A stretch of DNA of 64,000 nt, taken from Nonomuraea sp. NBC_00507. GTDB lineage: Bacteria; Actinomycetota; Actinomycetes; Streptosporangiales; Streptosporangiaceae. The stretch's first letter is position 1. Each line of letters opens with the position of its first letter. The stretch lies in the NCBI RefSeq assembly GCF_036013525.1, contig NZ_CP107853.1, positions 4,526,001-4,590,000 on the forward strand, written 5' to 3'. The translations under genes and the position numbers were made by a program. Under the pieces are notes generated by a model that was not told the origin of the DNA, made no database searches, and saw only the letters and a list, made by a program, of their open reading frames with translations. Positions 19,416 through 26,951 of this stretch are shown in pieces.

Positions 19416-20804
19416 ATGGCGACAGCCGTCGCATCGAGCGCACGCACGACGTCGAACAGGAACCCCTGGCCGGGAGTGATCGCGCTGGCCTTCGGCGCAT
19501 CCATCGCCGCCCTTCAGAACACCGCGGTGGTGCCGTTGCTTCCAGTGCTGCAACGCGAGCTGGACACCTCTCTTGCCGCCGTGAGCTGGACGCTCACGCT
19601 GAGCCTCCTGGTCTCAGCGGTGGCCACGCCGCTGTTGTCGCGCTTCGGCGACATGTACGGCAGGCGCACGATGATCCTCGGCGCGCTGGCCCTGCTGGTG
19701 ATCGGCTCGGTCATGGCGGCCCTGGCGACCTCGCTGGCCTGGCTGTTGGTGGCGCGCGTGCTGCAGGGCGCCGTGGCCGCCCTCGTGCCGCTGTCGATCG
19801 GGGTGGTACGCGACGTGCTGCCCCGGCAGCAGTTGGCGACCGGCATCGGGGTGGTGAGCGCGACGATGGGGTTCGGCGCCGGCGGCGGGATGATCCTGGC
19901 CGGGCTCGCCGCGGGCGACTGGCACCTGGTCTTCTGGATCATGGCCGGCATTTCCCTGGTGGCCGCGATCATCGTGGCCTTCCTCGTCCGCGACCACGCC
20001 CCGGCCGTGCGGGCCCGCCCCGACCTGCTCGGCGCCGCGCTGATGGCCGCCTGGCTGGTGGCGCTCCTGCTGGGCATCAGCGAGGGCGGCTCCTGGGGCT
20101 GGACCTCGCCGGGCGTGCTCGGCCTGTTCGCCGCCGCGGCGCTGCTGGCCGCGGTCTGGGTCCTGGTCGAGCGGAGGGTGGCCGAGCCGCTGGTGGAGAT
20201 GTCGATGCTGGTGCACCGGGGCACGGTCGGCGCGACGGTGGCCTCGATGCTGCTCGGGTTCGCGTTCTTCACGATCCTGACGGGCATGTCCGGGTTCGCC
20301 CAGTCGCCCGTGTCCGGCCTGTCCGCCTCGGCCCTGGAGGTCGGGCTCTACCTGCTGCCGAGCACGCTGTTCATGCTGGTGATCTCGCTGTTCGCGGGCC
20401 GGCTCATGCGGGTCTTCCAGGCCTCGACGATGGTCGCGGCGGGCTCCGGGGTCACCGGCCTGGCCGCGCTGTGGCTGGTGTACATGCACGACACCCCTGC
20501 CCACCTGTATGTGGCCGCCTCGCTCATGGGCGTCGGTCTCGGCGTCGGCTACGCGGCTCTGGGCACCATGGCCGTCGAGCATGTGGACCCGGGCAAGACG
20601 GCCGTGGCGGCAGGCGTGAACGCGCTCGTACGGATCGTGGGCGGCAGCACCTCGGGCGCCGTGATCGCCGCCATCCTGGCCGCCCAGCCCGGCGTCACCG
20701 GCTATCAGTGGGTCTTCGGCGTGGCCACCGCGGCCGGGGCGGTGGCCACGGTGTTCGCCACGGTCTACGGGCGGCTCAACCGCAGGCACGTCACAGCGGT
20801 CTAA
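19416..20804 (+). CDS. MFS transporter, drug/proton antiporter type
   Basis: 462 residues with about 14 hydrophobic segments, the motif-A loop RFGDMYGRRTMI near residue 72 and LARVLQGAVAAL (motif near 115), as in DHA2 multidrug exporters. The ATG at 19416 has a perfect AAAGGAG site. The divergent marR and shared repeats indicate inducible efflux; the compound is unknown. Confidence 0.9.
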   Translation: MATAVASSARTTSNRNPWPGVIALAFGASIAALQNTAVVPLLPVLQRELDTSLAAVSWTLTLSLLVSAVATPLLSRFGDMYGRRTMILGALALLVIGSVMAALATSLAWLLVARVLQGAVAALVPLSIGVVRDVLPRQQLATGIGVVSATMGFGAGGGMILAGLAAGDWHLVFWIMAGISLVAAIIVAFLVRDHAPAVRARPDLLGAALMAAWLVALLLGISEGGSWGWTSPGVLGLFAAAALLAAVWVLVERRVAEPLVEMSMLVHRGTVGATVASMLLGFAFFTILTGMSGFAQSPVSGLSASALEVGLYLLPSTLFMLVISLFAGRLMRVFQASTMVAAGSGVTGLAALWLVYMHDTPAHLYVAASLMGVGLGVGYAALGTMAVEHVDPGKTAVAAGVNALVRIVGGSTSGAVIAAILAAQPGVTGYQWVFGVATAAGAVATVFATVYGRLNRRHVTAV

Positions 20805-20827
20805 GAAGTCGGCATGAGATCGCCATG

Positions 20828-21184
20828 TCACAGCGCCTTCAGCCCGCTGATCACCTCCAGCAGCACCTTGGCGTCCGGCGCGGGAGGCGGGTGCTCGACC
20901 TGCACGAGCTGGCGCGCGTGCAGGTCGCCGACCAGCACGCGGACCACGCCGACCGGCAAGTTGAGCTCGGCGGCCACGTCGGCGAGCCGGGTGGGTTTGG
21001 TGCACTTCTGCAAGATGATCAGATGCTCGGGCCCGAGGCCCGCGGGCGGCGTCAGGCCGCCGGCGGTGATGATCACCGCGATGAGGTCGATGGCCTCGCT
21101 CGCGGGCACCGTACGGCCCCTGGTCAGCAGGTAGGCGGGGACGATCGGACCGGCGTCCTCGTCCAGCCAGCGCTCGTCACTCAC
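20828..21184 (-). CDS. DUF742 protein (conservon CvnC-like)
   Basis: 118 residues, full-length DUF742. Key segments are PAYLLTRGRT, CTKPTRLADVAAELNLPVGVVRVLVGDLH (a winged-helix-like part) and LLEVISGLKAL at the end. It overlaps the upstream histidine kinase by 8 bases. In standard conservons it would be preceded by a roadblock protein and followed by a small GTPase; neither is present here. Confidence 0.87.
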   Translation of the reverse strand: MSDERWLDEDAGPIVPAYLLTRGRTVPASEAIDLIAVIITAGGLTPPAGLGPEHLIILQKCTKPTRLADVAAELNLPVGVVRVLVGDLHARQLVQVEHPPPAPDAKVLLEVISGLKAL

Positions 21185-23060
21185 TTCGCACCACCCGCAT
21201 GGGGCGTACGGGCTCCTGCAGCACGGGATCCTCCGGTTCGGCCACGTGCTCTTCCGGGATCAACACGATGGCGGTGGTCCCTCCATATGGTGAACCGCGC
21301 AACGTCACGCGGATGTCGTGCCTGGCGGCCAGGCGGGAGACGACGAAAAGGCCGAGCCGGTCACTGTCGGCCAGGTCGAACTCCGGTGGGCTGGCCAGCC
21401 GCTCGTTGAGTTCGGCCAGCTCCTCTGCGCTCATGCCGAGCCCGCGGTCCTCGACCTCGAAGACGAAGCCGCGGGCCGCCTTCTCGCCACGCACGATGAC
21501 CGAGGTGTGCGCGGGGGAGTAGACGGTGGCGTTCTCGATGAGCTCGGCGATCAGGTGGATCACGTCTCCGACGACCGGCCCGGCCAGGCGGTTGGCCGGC
21601 ATCGGCTCGACGGTGACTCGTTGGTAGTCCTCCACCTCGGCGGCCGCGCCGCGGGCCACGTCCAGCAGCGGCACGGGCCGGCTCCAGCCGCGGCCCGGGG
21701 TCGCGCCCGACAGGATGATCAGGCCCTCCGCGTGGCGGCGCATGCGGGTGGTCAGGTGGTCGAGCTTGAAAAGATCTTCGAGGGCGTCCGGATCGGTCGC
21801 CCGGTGCTGCATGTCCTCCAGCTGGATGCGCTGGCGGTGCAGCAGGGTCTGGCTGCGCCTGGCCAGGTTGCGGAACACGTGGCCGACGCCCTCGCTGAGC
21901 TGCGCCTGGCCGACCGCGGACTCCACGGCGGTCTGCTGGACGGTGGAGAAGGCCTGGCCGACGTCGTCGATCTCGGTCGTCGTGCTCGTCACCGACAGCT
22001 CCGGCAGGTCGACCTTCTCGCCCCTGCGCAGCTTGGCGACCACGTGCGGCAGCCGCTCCTGGGCCATCTCCAGCGCGACCAGCCGGAGCGCGCCGAGCTC
22101 CTTCGACAGCCGGTCACCCATCCGCAACGAGAACGCGATCGACACCACGACCAGCGCGAAACACGTGCCGGCCAACATGAACGCCCGATTGATCACCTCG
22201 TCGGCGACCGGCTCGGCCCGCGCGCTCAGCATCGCGCTGGCCTGCATCTGCGTCTTGTTGAACGACGTGGCCAGCCCCTCTGTCGCGCTGAGCCAGCCCT
22301 TGGGCATGCCGCCGGCGATGATCTGCTCTTCCATCATCCGCATCCGCTGGTAGGCGGGGGAGGCGATCAGGGCGGCGTTGGCGTCGCGCAGGGCCGGGTC
22401 GAGCTCGGCGAGGGACTGGTCGATGAGGAAGCGCCGGTTGCCGGCGATCTCGGTGAACAACCTGCGCTCCGCGGCCGTGACCGGCCCGAGCGCGATGGCC
22501 TGCTCCCGGGTCAGCAACTCCTTGGCGTAGCTCATGTCGATGACCACGCGGGACTGCTCGTAGATCGGGATGTCGTCGATGAGCGCGACGCGTCGGTGCA
22601 GGCCGAAGAGCGTGTCGATGATCGCGTTGTAGGCCTCCACGGTGTGCAGACGGTCGGACAGGCCCGTGTCGATCTCTCCTCTGATCGCGTCGAGCCTGTC
22701 GAGTTGCGCATACACCGCGTCCACCTGTGTGCGGATCTCTTCCGATCGGTCCTTGGATGTACTGGAGAGTTGCCTGAACGTGTCCCTGGCGGTGTCGGTA
22801 CGGGTGCGTTGCGCGGCGACGGCTGCGGTGCCGGCCGTGTGCCGCAGGAGCTTGGCCGAGACGAGACGCTCATGCTGGATCTCGCTGATCAGTTTGTACG
22901 CGGGAAGGCGCAGGTTCGTCCAGAGTGTCTTGTATTCGCGCAGCTCCAAACCCTCGGTCGCGGTGACGGCGGTGATGACCCCCCACAACACCACCATGGA
23001 GGCCAGCGGCACCAGCAGTAGGCCGATGATCTTCATGCGGATCGTTCGGCTACGACCCAT
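21177..23060 (-). CDS. Nitrate/nitrite-sensing-domain sensor histidine kinase (conservon CvnA-like)
   Basis: 627 residues. An N-terminal membrane helix is followed by an extracytoplasmic NIT domain (about 35-290, all helical), a second helix (FMLAGTCFALVVVSIAFSL), a HAMP-like linker and an atypical kinase core. An HATPase domain sits at about 480-610 (ELIENATVYSP N-box; VEDRGLGMS G1 box). In conservons these proteins act with Roadblock, DUF742 and Ras-like GTPase partners. It is divergent from a substrate-binding-protein gene; a shared ligand signal is possible but not shown. Confidence 0.88.
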   Translation of the reverse strand: MGRSRTIRMKIIGLLLVPLASMVVLWGVITAVTATEGLELREYKTLWTNLRLPAYKLISEIQHERLVSAKLLRHTAGTAAVAAQRTRTDTARDTFRQLSSTSKDRSEEIRTQVDAVYAQLDRLDAIRGEIDTGLSDRLHTVEAYNAIIDTLFGLHRRVALIDDIPIYEQSRVVIDMSYAKELLTREQAIALGPVTAAERRLFTEIAGNRRFLIDQSLAELDPALRDANAALIASPAYQRMRMMEEQIIAGGMPKGWLSATEGLATSFNKTQMQASAMLSARAEPVADEVINRAFMLAGTCFALVVVSIAFSLRMGDRLSKELGALRLVALEMAQERLPHVVAKLRRGEKVDLPELSVTSTTTEIDDVGQAFSTVQQTAVESAVGQAQLSEGVGHVFRNLARRSQTLLHRQRIQLEDMQHRATDPDALEDLFKLDHLTTRMRRHAEGLIILSGATPGRGWSRPVPLLDVARGAAAEVEDYQRVTVEPMPANRLAGPVVGDVIHLIAELIENATVYSPAHTSVIVRGEKAARGFVFEVEDRGLGMSAEELAELNERLASPPEFDLADSDRLGLFVVSRLAARHDIRVTLRGSPYGGTTAIVLIPEEHVAEPEDPVLQEPVRPMRVVRSE

Positions 23061-23170
23061 GGCACCTCACTCCGGTCGGTCCCCTGCTGGCAACCCCGGA
23101 CGGGACAGGGTGAGGATAGCAATCCGATCACCAAAATGCCCAATTTTTCGGGACTTTTTGACACGCGCCC

Positions 23171-23195
23171 CCTACCTCCGTGATCTTGGAGTAGG
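23171..23195. promoter_or_regulatory. Inverted repeat ahead of the orphan binding-protein gene
   Basis: CCTACCTCC (23171-23179) pairs with GGAGTAGG (23188-23195) with one bulged C. It lies 36 bases before the TTG start and in the divergent gap from the kinase. The preceding bases 23130-23160 are unusually AT-rich for this window, as expected of a promoter. Operator or leader hairpin; low certainty. Confidence 0.3.
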
Positions 23196-23230
23196 TTTCC
23201 CGGGGTACATCGCTGACAGAGGGAGATGCG

Positions 23231-24790
23231 TTGCGCCGTCGTCTCGCCGCGGCCGTCGCGCTGGCGCTTCTCGCGGCCTGCTCACCGCCCCCCGAACCAC
23301 CGCGGGCCCCGGCCGGCGAGGCGCCGTTCGTGCACGTACAGAACCTCGACGTGATCACGGAGTGGGACCCCGGCAAGTCCTACTCCAACGAGATCATCGC
23401 CTTCCAGAACATCTACGAGACGCTCACGCTCTGGAACCCGGTCACCAAGAAGTCCGTCCCCCGCCTGGCCACGTCGTGGCGGGCCTCGGCCGACGGCCGC
23501 ACCTGGACGTTCAACCTGCGTTCCGGCGTGACCTTCCACACCGGCCGGCCGCTGGACGCGGCGGCGGTCAAGGCGTCGATCGAGCGCACCATCGCCTCCA
23601 AGACCGGCGCGTACTACATCTGGGACGCGGTCTCCTCCATCAGGGCCGAGGACCCGTCGACGGTGACGTTCGTGCTCAAATACCCGGTGCCACTCGACCT
23701 GGTGGCCTCCGCCGGGTACGCGGCCTATATCTACGACACCAAGGCGGCGCCCGACCTGACGAAGTGGTTCGGCCAGGGCAGGGACGCGGGCTCGGGGCCG
23801 TACACGGTGGCCAAGTGGCAGAAGGGCAAGGAGGAGGAGCTCACGCTCACGGCGTACGACAAGTATTGGGGCGGCTGGGACAAGCCGCACTACAGCACGG
23901 TGAAGTACCGCGTCGTGCCGGACGCCGACCAGGCGTGGCGCCTGCTGCTGCGCGGTGAGGTGAGCTTCGTCGAACGGCTCAACCCGCGCCTGTTCGCCAG
24001 GGCGACGCGCACGCCGGGCGTGCGCACGTCCGAGCGGCCGTCGTTCCAGACGGCGATGCTGTTGTTCAACACCGCGAGCGGCCCCATGAAAGACGTGCGG
24101 GTGCGGCGCGCCGTGCAGAAGGCCGTCGACTATCAGCGCCTCATCAAGGACCTGAAGGGGGCCGGCTCACCGGCCAGCGGCGTCATCCCCGAAGGACTGC
24201 TCGGTTACGTGCCCGGCCGCGTGCCCCGCCAGGACCTGGCCGCCACGCAGCGGCTGCTGTCCCGGGCGGGTTACGGCCCGGGAGGCCGGCCGTTGCGGCT
24301 ACGCCTGACGTACGGGCAGGGTGACACCGACTGGCGCCTGCTCGCCACGCGGCTGGAGGCTACGCTGAAGCCGCTCAACGTCACTGTCGAGGCCACGGCG
24401 ATGCCCTGGACCGCGCAGTGGGATCAGGGCCGGAAAAAGGGTCAGGACATCTTCGTCATGTATTGGTGGCCCGACTACGCCGACGGCTACTCCTACTTCG
24501 GCAACGTCTTCCACAGCGGCGAGCCGCCCGTGTTCAACCTGACCTACCTCAAGGATCGTGCGCTGGACACGCTGCTCGACACCGTGCCCGAGCTGACCGT
24601 GACCGACAAGCACGCGGCGCAGCGAGCGTACGAGCAGGCCACCAAACGGGTGCTGGACCAGCGGGCGGCCGCCGCGCTGCCCTGGGTGGTCAACTACCAG
24701 CGCGCCTACCAGGGGAGCGTCCAGGGCTACGTGGACAACCCGGCCTACTCCGACGTGGTCTTCGTCTATGAGTTGCGTCCGTCCGGCTGA
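23231..24790 (+). CDS. Orphan ABC substrate-binding lipoprotein, paralogue of 13807-15414
   Basis: 519 residues. Signal peptide with lipobox LLAAC (cysteine 17), then the SBP_bac_5 fold. Long stretches match the protein at 13807 closely (for example SNEIIAFQNIYETL versus SNEIIALSNIYEGL, and LDLVASAGYAAYIYD versus LDLVASSGYAAYIYD). The start is a TTG at 23231 with a GAGGGAG site; the nearby ATG at 23226 is out of frame. No permease or ATPase follows, so it probably uses the 15.4-18.9 kb transporter or signals to the divergent kinase. Confidence 0.9.
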   Translation: MRRRLAAAVALALLAACSPPPEPPRAPAGEAPFVHVQNLDVITEWDPGKSYSNEIIAFQNIYETLTLWNPVTKKSVPRLATSWRASADGRTWTFNLRSGVTFHTGRPLDAAAVKASIERTIASKTGAYYIWDAVSSIRAEDPSTVTFVLKYPVPLDLVASAGYAAYIYDTKAAPDLTKWFGQGRDAGSGPYTVAKWQKGKEEELTLTAYDKYWGGWDKPHYSTVKYRVVPDADQAWRLLLRGEVSFVERLNPRLFARATRTPGVRTSERPSFQTAMLLFNTASGPMKDVRVRRAVQKAVDYQRLIKDLKGAGSPASGVIPEGLLGYVPGRVPRQDLAATQRLLSRAGYGPGGRPLRLRLTYGQGDTDWRLLATRLEATLKPLNVTVEATAMPWTAQWDQGRKKGQDIFVMYWWPDYADGYSYFGNVFHSGEPPVFNLTYLKDRALDTLLDTVPELTVTDKHAAQRAYEQATKRVLDQRAAAALPWVVNYQRAYQGSVQGYVDNPAYSDVVFVYELRPSG

Positions 24791-24930
24791 GTGTGGGCAC
24801 GCTCGCGCAGGCGTGTCCTGATCTCCTCGGGCGTGTAGGCGCGGCGCCGTCGTTCGGCCCGCGCGATCACCACTCCCGTGGCCGCGACGCCCATGATTCC
24901 GGCCAGACCGAGCATCTTCCACCAGCGCAT
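24766..24930 (-). CDS. 54-residue single-pass membrane protein
   Basis: An ATG at 24930 opens a 54-codon frame ending in TAG at 24766, overlapping the end of the convergent binding-protein gene by 25 bases. The product starts MRWWKMLGLAGIMG, has one hydrophobic helix to about residue 23 (VAATGVVIA), then a strongly basic run (RAERRRRAYTPEEI) and a short helical tail (RTRLRERAH). This N-out/C-in design is common among small actinobacterial membrane proteins of unknown function. The ribosome site is weak (TAGGCA), so translation is likely but not certain. Confidence 0.55.
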   Translation of the reverse strand: MRWWKMLGLAGIMGVAATGVVIARAERRRRAYTPEEIRTRLRERAHTQPDGRNS

Positions 24931-25150
24931 AGTTGCCTAGACTATGACCTGTTGATGGCGCTCGCCATGCGAGCCGGTGGTTACCGGTAGAACTGTTCTC
25001 CCACGTGATGGGTTGCGATGGACCGTAATCGCGTCCGGCGGGGCGATGGCCCAAGAGCCGCACTCGTGGACGGACGCGGCTTCGGCTTCCACCGGATCAC
25101 TGCCCGTCCTCGATCGGCGTGCGACGTGGCTACGCCGATGTTCGTTTTGC

Positions 25151-25176
25151 GTAAACACAGAGAACCGAAGACGCTA
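25151..25176 (+). repeat. 26-bp repeat, copy A (matches the 3' end of the TnpB element)
   Basis: GTAAACACAGAG begins a 26-base sequence that is 24/26 identical to 38695-38720, where it includes the stop codon of the TnpB-like gene. Just upstream, ATCGGCGT (25113-25120) and ACGCCGAT (25132-25139) form an 8-bp hairpin, and shorter stretches (for example GGCTTCCACCG) also occur near the TnpB end. Likely a solo or relic transposon right end; a shared promoter element is the alternative because both copies end 5-8 bases before a start codon. Confidence 0.5.
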
Positions 25177-25181
25177 ATGGT

Positions 25182-25808
25182 GTGCTGACTCTCGACGAGG
25201 CCGTCAAGGTGACGAGGACCGGAGACCTGTGGGTCTTCCGCGGGCGCTCGGTGCCCGACCGCGCGATCCAGACGATGACCAACAGCCCGGTCAACCACGT
25301 GGGCATGGCCATAGTGATCGAGGACCTGCCGCCCATGATGTGGCACGCCGAGCTCGGCAGGTCGCTGCCGGACCTGTGGGCCGGCACCCACCACCGCGGG
25401 GTCCAGCTGCACGACCTGCGGGGCGCGGTCACGGTGTGGGCCAACAAATACGGTCAGCGGGCCTGGCTGCGCCAACTGGAGCCGGAGGTCACGCCGGAGA
25501 TGGAGGACGCGGCCCTGCGCACGGTGGCCCGCCTCGACGGCACCCCGTTCCCCTCCACCGCCCGCCTGGCGGCCCGCTGGTTCAGGGGCCGCATCCCGCG
25601 CCGGACCCGCGAGGAGGTGGCGCTGGAGAGCGCCTACTGCGCCGAGGTCGTGGCCGTCACCTACGAGGCGATGGGGCTGCTGGAGTCCGGCCGCCGCCCC
25701 AACTGGTACGACCCCGGCAGGTTCTGGAGCGGCGACGATCTCGACCTGCTCACCGGCCGCCGGCTCGGCAACGAGATCACCGTGGGAGTGGAACGCCCGC
25801 CGGCCTGA
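25182..25808 (+). CDS. Permuted NlpC/P60-like (YiiX-type) papain-fold protein
   Basis: 208 residues. The conserved histidine lies in SPVNHVGMAIV (near residue 40) and the catalytic cysteine in ESAYCAEVVAVTYEAMG (near 152), the permuted order seen in YiiX/LRAT-type papain-fold enzymes. Such proteins act as amidases, thioesterases or lipid hydrolases; no substrate can be assigned. There is no signal peptide. It starts with GTG at 25182. Its 3' end overlaps the convergent MFS gene by 32 bases. Confidence 0.78.
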   Translation: MLTLDEAVKVTRTGDLWVFRGRSVPDRAIQTMTNSPVNHVGMAIVIEDLPPMMWHAELGRSLPDLWAGTHHRGVQLHDLRGAVTVWANKYGQRAWLRQLEPEVTPEMEDAALRTVARLDGTPFPSTARLAARWFRGRIPRRTREEVALESAYCAEVVAVTYEAMGLLESGRRPNWYDPGRFWSGDDLDLLTGRRLGNEITVGVERPPA

Positions 25809-26886
25809 CCCTGGTCAGTGGCAGCGTGACGGCCATGAGCGCGGCCACCAGGGCGAAGCCGAGCGGGTAACCGGTGTGGCCGAGCACCAGCCCGAACCCC
25901 ATCGCCCCCGCGCCCATCCCCGCGTCGTAGGCCAGGTTCCACAGGGCGCTGACGCGGGACGGTTCGCCGCGCTCGAACATCACCGCCAGCGTCGCGTTCT
26001 GCAGCACCCCGAACCCGGCGCCGAACACCGCCATCCCGGCCACCACCGCGACCGGGCCGTCGACCTGGGTCTGCAGTGCGATCCCCGCGACGGCGGCGAG
26101 CAGGCCCGGCAGCAGCAGGCGGGCCGAGCCGTGCCGGTCGCCGAATCTGCCGGCCAGCCAGCGGGCCACCGGAGTCGCCAGCGACTGGGTGAGCAGCGCG
26201 GCCGAGGCCAGCTCAGGCGAGCCCGCCAGCGGCAGGAAGGTCACCATGACACCCGTGGCGGTGGTCACCGCCGCGAAGATCAGCGCGGGCCCGGCCAGCC
26301 CGCGTGCCTCCGTCGAGTGCCGGGCGCTCACTCGGGCGGGCCTGGTGGCCGGCAGCCCGCGCACGGTCACGAGCCCGGCCAGGGGCACCAGCCCGGCCAC
26401 AACCAGGACGGGCGTGAAGCCGAGCGCGTCGCCGGCCCAGAGGCCGAGGGGCAGGCCGAGGATCGACGGGATGCCGACCGCCACGCCGTACAGGCCGAGG
26501 CCCTCGCTGCGCCGCTCCGCGGGCACGAGCTCGGCGGTCAGCGCCGTGCCCGCGACCACGACGATGCCGAGCCCGGCCCCGCGCAGCAGAGAGACGGCCA
26601 GGACCAGCGGCAGCGCGGCCGACAGCGGCAGCAGCAGGGCGGGCCCGCCGAGCAGCGCCAGGCCCAGCCCCATCACGGTGCGGTAGCCGAACCGCGCCAG
26701 CAGCCACGGGACGGCCAGCTCGGCCAGGACGGTGGCCAGCATCATGATGGCCGTCGTCATCCCCGCGCCGAGCTCACCGGCGCCGCCCGTCGCGGCGTAC
26801 AGGGGGACCGTGGAGAACAGCAGGTAGAAGCCGAATAGCCCGGCTATCGAGGCGGCCATCATCAGGTTCATCGAGCGGATCATCAT
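25777..26886 (-). CDS. MFS transporter
   Basis: 369 residues with about 12 hydrophobic segments and an MFS loop (LLARFGYRTVMGLG). The ATG at 26886 is used; an in-frame start lies 36 bases upstream with no better ribosome site. It is divergent from a large LuxR-family regulator, which may control it. It is probably an exporter; the cargo is unknown. Confidence 0.87.
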   Translation of the reverse strand: MMIRSMNLMMAASIAGLFGFYLLFSTVPLYAATGGAGELGAGMTTAIMMLATVLAELAVPWLLARFGYRTVMGLGLALLGGPALLLPLSAALPLVLAVSLLRGAGLGIVVVAGTALTAELVPAERRSEGLGLYGVAVGIPSILGLPLGLWAGDALGFTPVLVVAGLVPLAGLVTVRGLPATRPARVSARHSTEARGLAGPALIFAAVTTATGVMVTFLPLAGSPELASAALLTQSLATPVARWLAGRFGDRHGSARLLLPGLLAAVAGIALQTQVDGPVAVVAGMAVFGAGFGVLQNATLAVMFERGEPSRVSALWNLAYDAGMGAGAMGFGLVLGHTGYPLGFALVAALMAVTLPLTRVRPAGVPLPR

Positions 26887-26951
26887 GCCGACGACGGTGC
26901 CTGAGCCGGTGCCCAGGCACATCGGGCAAGATGCTTAGCCGCCTCTTCATA

